Below, one piece after another: positions 1 to 7,338 of a stretch of DNA of 64,000 nt. The notes beneath the pieces are model-generated. The model was not told the DNA's origin, made no database searches, and saw only the letters and a program-made list of their open reading frames with translations. A program made the position numbers and the translations under genes. The DNA is from Streptomyces cyaneochromogenes. GTDB taxonomy: Bacteria > Actinomycetota > Actinomycetes > Streptomycetales > Streptomycetaceae. Numbering within the stretch: position 1 is the first letter of the stretch; every line of letters starts with the position of its first letter. The DNA lies in NCBI RefSeq assembly GCF_003963535.1, contig NZ_CP034539.1:3720001-3784000 (forward strand). Reading direction: 5' to 3'.

Positions 1-870
1 CGTGTCCAGCACCCGCACCGCCTCGGCCGCCAGCGGCCCCAGCGGGTCGAAGATGCCGAGCAGGGCGTGGCTGAAACCCTTCTCGTCGCCCGCGATCAGC
101 TCGGGGTAGTTGAAGTCGTCGCCCGTGTAGCAGCGCACGCCCTGCGGGAGGCGGCGGCGGATGTCGATCTCCCGCTGGGCCTCCAGCAGCGACACCTTGA
201 TGCCGTCCACCTTGTCCGGGTGGGCGGCGATGACCTCCAGGAAGGTGTCCGTGGCCGCGTCCAGGTCGGACGAGCCCCAGTAGCCCTCCAGCGCCGGGTC
301 GAACATCGGGCCCAGCCAGTGCAGGACCACCGGCTCGGAGGCCTGGCGCAGGAGGTGGCCGTAGACCTCCAGGTAGTCCTCGGGCCCGGAGGCGGCGGCC
401 GCGAGGGCGCGGGAGGCCATCAGGATCGCCCGCGCGCCGGACTCCTCGACGAGCGCGAGCTGCTCCTCGTACGCCGCCCGGACCTCGCCCAGGGACGCCG
501 GGCCGGTGAGCTGGTCGGTGCCGACGCCGCAGGCGATGAGCCCGCCGACCGACTTGGCCTCCGCGGCGCTGCGGCGGATCAGCTCGGCCGCGCCCGCCCA
601 GTCCAGGCCCATCCCGCGCTGGGCGGTGTCCATCGCCTCGGCGACGCCGAGCCCGTGGGACCACAGGTGGCGGCGGAAGGCGAGGGTGGCGTCCCAGTCG
701 ACGGCGGCGGGCGAGTCGGGGGTCGTGTCGGCGTACGGGTCGGCGACGACGTGCGCCGCGGAGTAGACCGTACGGGAGGTGAAGGGCGCGCCCGGGTTGA
801 GGGCGAGGGGCTCCTGGCGGGGCTCGTACGCCCTCAACCCGCCCTTGAGGTCGGGCAGCTGGATGGTCAC
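1..870 (-). CDS. DUF993 family (dihydrodipicolinate synthase-like) protein, partial
   Basis: Reading the minus strand from a GTG at 868-870 gives an uninterrupted frame of 290 codons that runs off the left edge, so the C-terminus is missing. The protein (begins MTIQLPDLKGGLRAYEPRQE) resembles the DUF993/DHDPS-like TIM-barrel family, which may act as an aldolase or lyase on a sugar-derived substrate. Visible landmarks are a DKVDGIKVSLLEAQRE segment and a CYTGDDFNYPEL segment typical of the Schiff-base barrel. Its GTG start overlaps the TGA of the upstream Gfo/Idh oxidoreductase by four bases (GTGA), so the two are translationally coupled. The family assignment is fairly secure. The substrate is unknown. 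Confidence 0.8.
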   Translation of the reverse strand, partial: MTIQLPDLKGGLRAYEPRQEPLALNPGAPFTSRTVYSAAHVVADPYADTTPDSPAAVDWDATLAFRRHLWSHGLGVAEAMDTAQRGMGLDWAGAAELIRRSAAEAKSVGGLIACGVGTDQLTGPASLGEVRAAYEEQLALVEESGARAILMASRALAAAASGPEDYLEVYGHLLRQASEPVVLHWLGPMFDPALEGYWGSSDLDAATDTFLEVIAAHPDKVDGIKVSLLEAQREIDIRRRLPQGVRCYTGDDFNYPELIAGDEKGFSHALLGIFDPLGPLAAEAVRVLDT

Positions 871-2024
871 AGCGAGATCTCCGGCACATCGAGACGGCGG
901 CCCTCGGCCGAGGACTTCAGGCCCAGCTCGGCGAGCTGGACACCGCGGGCGCCGGCGAGGAGGTCCCAGTGATAGGGGGCGTCGGCGTAGACGTGCTTGA
1001 GGAACAGCTCCCACTGGGCCTTGAAGCCGTTGTCGAAGTCGGCGTTGTCCGGGACCTCCTGCCACTGGTCGCGGAAGGAGTAGGTGGCCGGGATGTCCGG
1101 GTTCCAGACCGGCTTGGGGGTGAGGGAGCGGTGCTGGACGCGGCAGTTGCGCAGACCGGCGACGGCGGACCCCTCGGTCCCGTCGACCTGGAACTCCACC
1201 AGCTCGTCGCGGTTGACGCGCACGGCCCAGCTGGAGTTGATCTGGGCGATGGCGCCGCCGTCGAGCTCGAAGATGCCGTAGGCGGCGTCGTCGGCGGTGG
1301 CGTCGTAGGGCTTGTCGTTCTCGTCCCAGCGCTGCGGGATGTGGGTGGTGGCGATGGCCTGGACGGACTTCACGCGCCCGAAGAGCTCGTGAAGCACGTA
1401 CTCCCAGTGCGGGAACATGTCGACGACGATGCCGCCGCCGTCCTCGGCGCGGTAGTTCCAGGACGGGCGCTGCGCGGTCTGCCAGTCGCCCTCGAAGACC
1501 CAGTAGCCGAACTCGCCGCGGATGGAGAGGATCCGGCCGAAGAAGCCGCCGTCGATGAGCCGCTTCAGCTTCAGCAGGCCCGGCAGGAAGAGCTTGTCCT
1601 GGACGACACCGTGCTTGATGCCGGCGTCGGCGGCCAGCCGCGCGAGCTCCAGGGCACCGTCCAGCCCCGTCGCGGTCGGCTTCTCGGTGTAGATGTGCTT
1701 GCCGGCGGCGATCGCCTTCCTGATCGCCTCCTCGCGGGCGGAGGTGACCTGGGCGTCGAAGTAGATCTCGACGGTGGGGTCGGCGAGGACCGCGTCGACA
1801 TCGGTCGAGATGTTCTCCGGGTCCAGGCCGTGCTGCTCGGCGAGCGCCCGCAGCGCGTGCTCGCGGCGACCGACCAGGATCGGCTCCGGCCACAGCACGG
1901 TGCCGTCGCCGAGGTCGAGTCCGCCCTGCTCGCGGATGGCCAGGATCGAGCGGACCAGGTGCTGGCGGTAGCCCATGCGCCCCGTCACACCGTTCATGGC
2001 GATACGCACCGTCTTGCGTGTCAC
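867..2024 (-). CDS. Gfo/Idh/MocA family NAD(P)-dependent oxidoreductase
   Basis: A 385-residue protein with an N-terminal Rossmann domain and the family EKP motif (TEKPTATGLDGA, around residue 115), in which the lysine is catalytic, followed by the C-terminal substrate domain (EDGGGIVVDMFPHWEY, around residue 195). Such enzymes oxidise or reduce hydroxyls of sugars, inositols or related polyols. The GTG start is supported by GAAGGGA a few bases upstream on the minus strand. It is the first gene of an operon with the DUF993 protein and is transcribed away from a LacI-type regulator, so it probably belongs to a repressible sugar or polyol catabolic pathway. The specific substrate cannot be read from sequence. 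Confidence 0.9.
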   Translation of the reverse strand: MTRKTVRIAMNGVTGRMGYRQHLVRSILAIREQGGLDLGDGTVLWPEPILVGRREHALRALAEQHGLDPENISTDVDAVLADPTVEIYFDAQVTSAREEAIRKAIAAGKHIYTEKPTATGLDGALELARLAADAGIKHGVVQDKLFLPGLLKLKRLIDGGFFGRILSIRGEFGYWVFEGDWQTAQRPSWNYRAEDGGGIVVDMFPHWEYVLHELFGRVKSVQAIATTHIPQRWDENDKPYDATADDAAYGIFELDGGAIAQINSSWAVRVNRDELVEFQVDGTEGSAVAGLRNCRVQHRSLTPKPVWNPDIPATYSFRDQWQEVPDNADFDNGFKAQWELFLKHVYADAPYHWDLLAGARGVQLAELGLKSSAEGRRLDVPEISL

Positions 2025-2088
2025 GTCGTTCCCTTCGTACGCGGGGTAGGCGCCGCGTACGCCCTGTCTTTCAACTGGCGAGCGTCAC

Positions 2089-2102
2089 AGCAAGCGCTTT
2101 CT
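2089..2102. promoter_or_regulatory. LacI-type operator candidate (AAGCGCTT core)
   Basis: AGCAAGCGCTTTCT contains the palindrome AAGCGCTT at 2092-2099 with a central CG, the classic shape of LacI/GalR-family operators. It lies about 65 bp upstream of the Gfo/Idh start, in the gap shared with the divergent LacI gene. Binding is inferred. Confidence 0.6.
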
Positions 2103-2243
2103 ATGTCATAAGAAGCTAGCCTCTGAGCAGGGGTCTGGACAAGACCGTGACCAGCCTGAGTTGTTCGAGGGGACGAACAACGGGGGTTGTTGGCCGTATG
2201 GTCTGCTCGGCACACACGGAACCGTGGACGTGGGCGGTCTGTC

Positions 2244-2321
2244 TACGTGGGCGTAAGCCTGCCTGCGAATACGCGGGCTTAGGCCTGCCAGTGAGTACGG
2301 GGGCGCAAGCCCGCCTGTGAG
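2244..2321. repeat. Three tandem 26-bp repeats upstream of the LacI gene
   Basis: Three adjacent imperfect copies at 2244-2269, 2270-2295 and 2296-2321 follow TACGNGGGCNNARGCCYGCC plus a short variable end. Each contains a GGGC...GCC dyad. They fill much of the 342-bp divergent gap (2025-2366) between the oxidoreductase and the regulator. They could be regulator sites or a slippage-derived spacer. No ORF with coding character covers them. Confidence 0.75.
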
Positions 2322-2366
2322 CGCGTACGAGGTGTACGACGAGATGCACGACCGGAGGACGACGAG

Positions 2367-3413
2367 ATGACGGTGACCCTGGCGGACGTGGCGGCCCGCG
2401 CCCAGGTCTCCCCCGCGACGGTGTCGCGCGTGCTGAACGGGAACTACCCCGTGGCCGCCACCACCCGCGAGCGGGTGCTACGGGCGGTCGACGAGCTGGA
2501 CTACGTGCTGAACGGCCCGGCGAGCGCGTTGGCTGCCGCCACCTCCGACCTGGTCGGCATCCTGGTCAACGACATCGCCGACCCCTTCTTCGGGATCATG
2601 GCGAGCGCGATCCAGTCGGAGATCGGCGGGCCGGGCGGCCGCGCGGGCGGTGAGCGGCTGGCGGTGGTCTGCAACACGGGCGGCTCGCCGGAGCGGGAGC
2701 TGACCTACCTGACCCTGCTGCAGCGGCAGCGGGCCGCGGCGGTCGTCCTGACCGGCGGCGCCGTGGAGGACGCGCCCCACGCGGCGGCCGTGGCCTCCAA
2801 GCTGCGGAAGCTGGCGGACGCCGGGACGAAGGTGGTGCTGTGCGGACGGCCGCCGGCGCCGGACACGGGTGCGATCGCGCTGACCTTCGACAACCGCGGG
2901 GGCGGACGTGAGCTGACCGAACACCTCATCGGCCTCGGGCACCGGCGGTTGGGCTACATCGCGGGCCCGGAGGAGCGGACCACCACCCGGCACCGCCTGG
3001 AGGGCCACCGGGCCGCGCTGGAGGCCCACGGCATCGAAGAGGACGCCCGCTGGACGGTCTACGGCCGCTACGACCGCCAGTCCGGCTACGAGGCGACCCT
3101 GGAGCTGCTGCGCCGGGACCCGTCCCTGACGGCCGTGGTCGCGGCGAACGACTCCGTCGCGCTCGGCGCGTGCGCGGCGCTGCGGGACTCCGGGCTGCGC
3201 ATCCCGGACGACGTGTCGGTGGCGGGCTTCGACGACCTGCCGTTCAGCATCGACGCGGTGCCTTCTCTTACGACGGTGAGGCTGCCGTTGGCGGAGGCGG
3301 GGGCGCGCGCCGGGCGGATCGCGATGGGGCGGGAGGAGGCGCCGCCCGGGGGGATCGCGACGATTCGGGGGGAGTTGATGGTTCGGGGGTCTTCCGGGGG
3401 GCCTCGGGGGTAG
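2367..3413 (+). CDS. LacI family transcriptional regulator
   Basis: A 348-residue repressor. The N-terminal helix-turn-helix (VTLADVAARAQVSPATVSRV, residues 2-21) and hinge are followed by a periplasmic-binding-protein-like effector domain with the usual segments DPFFGIMASAIQ, GHRRLGYIAGP, VVAANDSVALGA and DVSVAGFDDLPFS. The ATG at 2367 follows GGAGG at 2354-2358. It is divergent from the Gfo/Idh-DUF993 operon and is likely its local regulator, with AAGCGCTT at 2092-2099 as the candidate operator. The effector is unknown. Confidence 0.93.
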   Translation: MTVTLADVAARAQVSPATVSRVLNGNYPVAATTRERVLRAVDELDYVLNGPASALAAATSDLVGILVNDIADPFFGIMASAIQSEIGGPGGRAGGERLAVVCNTGGSPERELTYLTLLQRQRAAAVVLTGGAVEDAPHAAAVASKLRKLADAGTKVVLCGRPPAPDTGAIALTFDNRGGGRELTEHLIGLGHRRLGYIAGPEERTTTRHRLEGHRAALEAHGIEEDARWTVYGRYDRQSGYEATLELLRRDPSLTAVVAANDSVALGACAALRDSGLRIPDDVSVAGFDDLPFSIDAVPSLTTVRLPLAEAGARAGRIAMGREEAPPGGIATIRGELMVRGSSGGPRG

Positions 3414-3515
3414 GTCGGGGTTCGGACCCGGCTGGGGTCGGGGCTGGCTGCGGCCGGTCTCCGGGGCTGGATACGGCCGGCCTTCGCGGCCTCGCTGTGT
3501 GAGGGGGCGGGCGGG

Positions 3516-4030
3516 ATGACCGGGACTTCTCCGGCTTCAGGCGACATGCTGGAGCCGGACAGGCAACACTTGCGGGACTCTCCGTACGACTTCGATGTGC
3601 CTTCCAGGCGTTCCGCGGCCGTGGCGGCACGGCGGCAACTGTACGGCTGCCGAGTACGAACGCCTGGCCTGTCCGGCGGACCTGCGGGGCGAGGAAGGTG
3701 CCGCCTGGCCAGGGTCGGCTCTCGGCGTGGTGGTCAGTTCCGAACTGTGCGTGAACAGCCCGTGCATCGCCGAGCTCGCGAGCCACTGGTGGAGCGCGTC
3801 AGGCGCGGGTCCGCCTGAGCCGGCCTGCGAGTTCCGCGTCACCGATCGGGCAGCGCGCGGTGATCCGGATCCAGCGAGACACCGGCCCGCTGGAAATCTG
3901 GTACTACGACATGGACATGAACGAAGTCGAAGGGTGGGGCCGACAGTTGGTGCGGCTGGACCTCACCTGTCCGGCGTACCTGGAACACTTGGCGCTGAGC
4001 AAGGGAACGTCGGCTGCGCTTCGCCGCCCG
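3516..4030 (+). pseudogene. Decayed hypothetical gene (at least two frameshifts)
   Basis: No single frame is open through this stretch, but three consecutive frames each carry protein-like sequence: about 3516-3600 (MTGTSPASGDMLEPD...), about 3650-3855 (EYERLACPADLRGEEG...) and 3860-4030 (LEIWYYDMDMNEVEGWGRQL...). The last segment looks like real protein, with low-GC codons and a sensible amphipathic pattern. The switch near 3855 (...FRVTDRA / VIRIQRD...) reads naturally as one chain if a frameshift is repaired. I do not recognise the family. An alternative is a short genuine ORF starting at the GTG at 3860. Confidence 0.35.
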
Positions 4031-4093
4031 ATTCAGCTGATGCGGCTAATGCGGCTGATGCGCCAGATTCGGCTGGCGCGGCTGGCGCGGCTG
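4031..4093. repeat. Degenerate 9-bp tandem repeat, 7 units
   Basis: Seven consecutive 9-mers related to ATGCGGCTG run up to the stop codon of the following minus-strand GNAT gene. They form the tail of the decayed plus-strand reading frame (QLMRLMRLMRQIRLARLARL) and look like slippage expansion after loss of selection. Confidence 0.75.
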
Positions 4094-4095
4094 GG

Positions 4096-4656
4096 TCACT
4101 CGATTCCGCCGGACACGCCTTGGGCCCCGCCATCCGCCACGCGCCGCAGCTCCTTCTCCAGCAGCGTGAAGGACTTCGGCGGCGCCCCGCCCGGCTGCGG
4201 CTTGCCCTCCTTGTGGCCCACGACGCGGTAACCGGCGTCCTGGTAGTAGGCGTTGAGGGGCGCGTTGCCGGCCAGGCAGTCCAGGCGGACGCGGGTGCGT
4301 CCCACCTCGGCCACCCGGTGTTCCGCCGCCTTCAGCAGCAGCCGGCCCGTCCCGCGCGCGGCCGTGCTCCGGTCGACCATGAGCCGGTGCACGTACCCGG
4401 CCACCGGTGGCTGCGGGCCCCAGGCGGCCTCGTCCTCCCACCAGAGCTCCCAGGCACCCGCGACCCGCCCGTCGGCCTGCGCGAGCCAGACCTCGCCACG
4501 GGCCATGACCCGGCGGAAGTGGTCCTCGTCCAGCTCCCCCGGCCGCCACTGCCCGGTGATGCCGCGAGCGAGCATCCAGCGGGCCGCCTCGTCGCGGAGG
4601 CGGACGAGCGTGGCCAGGTCGGCCTCGGTGGCAGGGCGGACGCGTAGATCATTCAC
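4096..4656 (-). CDS. GNAT family N-acetyltransferase
   Basis: A 186-residue acetyltransferase (starts MNDLRVRPATEADLATLVRL). The acetyl-CoA pyrophosphate loop is RGTGRLLLKAAE at residues 101-112, preceded by the beta-4 strand VHRLMVDRSTAA. The C-terminal LDCLAGNAPLNAYYQDAGY region is typical of the fold. I chose the GTG at 4654-4656 because the conserved N-terminus begins there, although the frame stays open much further upstream. The ribosome-binding site is weak. It stands alone between a decayed gene and an 18-bp repeat array. The substrate is unknown. Confidence 0.85.
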   Translation of the reverse strand: MNDLRVRPATEADLATLVRLRDEAARWMLARGITGQWRPGELDEDHFRRVMARGEVWLAQADGRVAGAWELWWEDEAAWGPQPPVAGYVHRLMVDRSTAARGTGRLLLKAAEHRVAEVGRTRVRLDCLAGNAPLNAYYQDAGYRVVGHKEGKPQPGGAPPKSFTLLEKELRRVADGGAQGVSGGIE

Positions 4657-4768
4657 GCGGGGATCCTCGCACGCCTGTCCGACGGCGGTCCGTCGGGCCG
4701 CACGCTGCCGCTCGTACCAGCGGGAAGACCCCGTACCAGGGGGAGGGCCCCGCGGCAGGGGAGGCCCC

Positions 4769-4830
4769 GCAGCAGGCGAGGGCGCCGCAGCAGGCGAGGG
4801 CGCCGCAGCAGGCGAGGGCGCCGCAGCAAG
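4769..4830. repeat. 18-bp tandem repeat, about 3.4 copies
   Basis: Copies of GCAGCAGGCGAGGGCGCC lie at 4769-4786, 4787-4804 and 4805-4822, with a partial copy to 4830. They sit in the gap between two divergent GNAT genes, and the degenerate flanks (4720-4768) suggest older units. Confidence 0.85.
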
Positions 4831-4900
4831 GGGAAGATCTCGCACCACGGGGGAGATAAAGAGATTGCCTCGCGACCAGAGCTCCCGTTGGCTGGGCGGC

Positions 4901-5440
4901 ATGGCTGAACTGCGTACCGACCGCCTCCTCCTGCGCCGATGGCGTGATTCCGACCTTGCTCCGTGGGCGGCGATGAATGCCGATCCCGAGGTTCGAGAGC
5001 ACCTGGGCGATCTGCTCACCCGCGAACAGAGCGATGCCTCCGTGGCGCTCTTCCAGGCCGAGTTCGACCAGCGAGGCTACGGGTGGTGGGCGGTCGAGGT
5101 GCGGGCGACGGGTGAGTTCATCGGTTTCGCGGGCCTGGACGACGTGGACGACGGCATGCCGTTCACCGGAGTGGAGATCGGCTGGCGGCTCGCCCGCTCG
5201 GCCTGGGGTCAGGGCTACGCCACCGAGGCCGCGCTGACCGTCCTGGCCCATGGCTTCGACACCCTTGGGCTTCCCGAGATCCTCGCTGTCACCACGGCCA
5301 CCAACCTTCGTTCGCAGGCGGTGATGCGCCGGATCGGCATGACCCGGGACCCGGCCGACGACTTCGACGACCTCACCGAGCCCGAGGGGCCACTGCGTCC
5401 GAACGTGCTGTACCGCATCGCCCACGGCGCGAGGAGCTGA
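4901..5440 (+). CDS. GNAT family N-acetyltransferase (RimJ/RimL type)
   Basis: A 179-residue protein opening MAELRTDRLLLRRWRDSDLA, the hallmark start of the RimJ/RimL-like group that acetylates alpha-amino groups or small molecules. The CoA loop is GQGYATEA at residues 103-110, followed by VTTATNLRSQAVMRRIGM, the conserved asparagine/serine segment. The ATG at 4901 matches the family start. No strong ribosome-binding site is visible. The substrate is not predictable. Confidence 0.87.
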   Translation: MAELRTDRLLLRRWRDSDLAPWAAMNADPEVREHLGDLLTREQSDASVALFQAEFDQRGYGWWAVEVRATGEFIGFAGLDDVDDGMPFTGVEIGWRLARSAWGQGYATEAALTVLAHGFDTLGLPEILAVTTATNLRSQAVMRRIGMTRDPADDFDDLTEPEGPLRPNVLYRIAHGARS

Positions 5441-5600
5441 CGGCAGAGGGCCTCGATCGCGTAGCTCGCGAGCCTCGCGAAAGCCCCCGCCCCTACCGAA
5501 TCCCTCGTTCCGAACGTAGGACTCTCCCACCGATGAGTTCCGGGCCCCGCCCCGGTCTCCAGTGCGTCCTCACCCGAGCGAGAAAACAGGAGCACCTCCC

Positions 5601-6200
5601 ATGCGCATCGTCATCACCGAGTTCATCAGCCTCGACGGCGTCGTGCAGGCGCCCGGCGGCCCCCAGGAGGACACCGACGGCGGCTTCGCGCACGGTGGCT
5701 GGTCGCATCCGTACTTCGACGAGGAGGTCCTCGGCGGCGCCTTCGACGCGGGGATGCGCAACGCCGAGGCGCTGCTGTTCGGGCGCCGTACCTGGCAGAC
5801 CATGGCCGGGGCGTGGCCGGAGCGGGCCGGGGACCCCTTCGCCGACCGGATGAACTCGATCAAGAAGTACGTCGTCTCCAGCACCCTCACCGACGCCGAC
5901 CTGACCTGGGAGAACACCAGCCTCATCCCCGGTCCCGAAGCCGTCGCCCGGATCCGCGAGCTGCGTGCGGCCGAGGGCGGCGACCTGGCGATGATGGGCA
6001 GCCCCACCCTCGTACGGACCCTCATCCAGGAGGGCCTGGTCGACGAGCTCCAGCTGATCGTGATGCCGGTGCTGCTCGGCGGCGGGAAGTCGGTCTTCCC
6101 GGCCGACGGCGGGAAGCGGCCGTTCGAGCTGGTGTCGACGACCGCCGCGAAGACGGGCGCCCAGGTGTGCGTCTACCGGCCCGCCGCCGCGGAGGCATAG
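5601..6200 (+). CDS. Dihydrofolate reductase family protein (RibD C-terminal-like)
   Basis: A 199-residue protein. MRIVITEFISLDGVVQAPGG is the standard N-terminus of the RibD_C/DHFR-like group, followed by LLFGRRTWQTM (residues 59-68) and LLGGGKSVFP near the C-terminus. These proteins bind NADPH in a DHFR fold, but most have no proven substrate. The ATG at 5601 follows AGGAG at 5588-5592. The stop codon lies at the start of an 11-bp tandem repeat (6198-6225). Confidence 0.88.
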   Translation: MRIVITEFISLDGVVQAPGGPQEDTDGGFAHGGWSHPYFDEEVLGGAFDAGMRNAEALLFGRRTWQTMAGAWPERAGDPFADRMNSIKKYVVSSTLTDADLTWENTSLIPGPEAVARIRELRAAEGGDLAMMGSPTLVRTLIQEGLVDELQLIVMPVLLGGGKSVFPADGGKRPFELVSTTAAKTGAQVCVYRPAAAEA

Positions 6201-6225
6201 CCGAGGGGTAGCCGAGGGGTAGCCG
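6198..6225. repeat. 11-bp tandem repeat across a stop codon
   Basis: Two perfect units TAGCCGAGGGG (6198-6208, 6209-6219) and a partial third (6220-6225). The first unit contains the TAG stop of the DHFR-like gene, so the copies give three in-line TAG triplets. Confidence 0.8.
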
Positions 6226-6266
6226 TAGCGGCGCGGGCGTCCTAGGCTCGACATGGCGATATCTCT

Positions 6267-6294
6267 GACTGAGTCAAACATCTGAGTCAAGCAT
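6267..6294. promoter_or_regulatory. Candidate MarR operator: two 13-bp direct repeats
   Basis: CTGAGTCAAACAT (6269-6281) is followed directly by CTGAGTCAAGCAT (6282-6294). The first unit overlaps a perfect dyad TGACT-G-AGTCA at 6267-6277. The array ends 16 bp before the start of the MarR-GNAT fusion gene, an expected place for autoregulation. Binding is inferred. Confidence 0.5.
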
Positions 6295-6310
6295 CCGGGG
6301 ATCGACGACC

Positions 6311-7243
6311 ATGACCGTCCATGACATCCGCGCCTTCAACCGCTTCTACACCAACGTCATCGGCGCCCTCGACTACAGCCGCCACCTCTACGCCCCGTAC
6401 ACCCTCACCGAGTCCCGCGTCCTGTACGAGCTCGCGCACTCCCCGCGTACCGACGCGGCCGATCTGCGGGCCGAGCTCTCGCTGGACGCGGGGTATCTGA
6501 GCCGGATCCTGAACAAGTTCGAGCAGGACGGGCTCATCGAGCGCACGCCCTCCCGGCACGACCCGCGCCGCCGGCGCGTCACGCTCACCGCGCGCGGCCG
6601 GGAGACCGGCAAGCTGCTGGAGGAGCGGGCGAACGAATCGGTCGGCTCACTGCTGTCGACCGTGCCGGCGGACGAACGGCCGCGGCTCGCCGAGGCGCTG
6701 ACGACCGTACGCACCATCCTGTCCCACGGCCGCCCGCCCCGCCGCGAGGACGTCCTGCTGCGCGAGCCCGGCGCCGGCGACCTCGGCTGGATCGTGCAGC
6801 GCAACGCCGCGCTGTACGCCGCCGAGTACGGCTTCAACGCCGACTACGAGGGGCTGGTGGCGAGGATCGTCGCGGACTTCGCGGAGGATCACGATCCGCA
6901 TCTGGAGCGGGTGTGGATCGCCGAGCTGGACGGGCGGCCGGTGGGCTGCGTGATGTGCGTGCGGGACGAAGCCCCGGCGACCGCCCGGCTGCGGCTGCTG
7001 CTGGTCGAGCCCGACGCGCGCGGCCTCGGCATCGGCGACCGGCTCGTCGCCGCCGTCGTCGACTTCGCCCGCGGGGTCGGCTACCGCGAACTCGTCCTGT
7101 GGACCAACGACGTCCTGGCCGCCGCCCGCCGCGTCTACCAGCGCCACGGCTTCGTCCTCGTCACCGAGAAGGCCCACCGCTCCTTCGGCAAGGACCTGAA
7201 CGGGCAGGACTGGCGACTGGACCTGCACGGCACACAGGAGTGA
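6311..7243 (+). CDS. MarR-type regulator fused to a GNAT acetyltransferase
   Basis: A 310-residue two-domain protein. Residues about 5-140 are a MarR winged helix (LTESRVLYELAHSPRTDAAD, then the recognition region LDAGYLSRILNKFEQDGLIE and the wing SRHDPRRRRVTLTARGR). Residues about 147-305 are a GNAT domain with the CoA loop ARGLGIGDRLV at 236-246 and a typical VYQRHGFVLV segment near the end. The fusion is a known family architecture, suggesting that a small molecule is sensed by one half and acetylated by the other. The start follows a repeat array that may be its operator. Confidence 0.9.
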   Translation: MTVHDIRAFNRFYTNVIGALDYSRHLYAPYTLTESRVLYELAHSPRTDAADLRAELSLDAGYLSRILNKFEQDGLIERTPSRHDPRRRRVTLTARGRETGKLLEERANESVGSLLSTVPADERPRLAEALTTVRTILSHGRPPRREDVLLREPGAGDLGWIVQRNAALYAAEYGFNADYEGLVARIVADFAEDHDPHLERVWIAELDGRPVGCVMCVRDEAPATARLRLLLVEPDARGLGIGDRLVAAVVDFARGVGYRELVLWTNDVLAAARRVYQRHGFVLVTEKAHRSFGKDLNGQDWRLDLHGTQE

Positions 7244-7338
7244 GATCACCGGTACGGGGCAGGAGGTGACCGGTCCGGAGCGCCCCCGGCCCGCCTGCCG
7301 GATGGGCGTGCCCTCGTTTCCCTGGCAAGGTGGGATCC

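Noticed and set aside
67..972. Long plus-strand ORFs opposite the DUF993 and oxidoreductase genes
   Set aside because: They are mirror frames of minus-strand genes, with Arg/Gly/Ala-rich products and no family features.
969..2111. 380-residue plus-strand ORF opposite the Gfo/Idh gene
   Set aside because: It overlaps the whole real gene in antisense, and its composition is typical of a high-GC shadow.
4031..4830. CRISPR-like arrays
   Set aside because: The repeats are short, contiguous and without spacers, and no cas genes are present.
4253..4900. N-terminal extension of the RimJ/RimL-type GNAT
   Set aside because: The extension is antisense to the other GNAT gene and includes the 18-bp repeats. 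MAELRTDRLLLRRW at 4901 is the family start.
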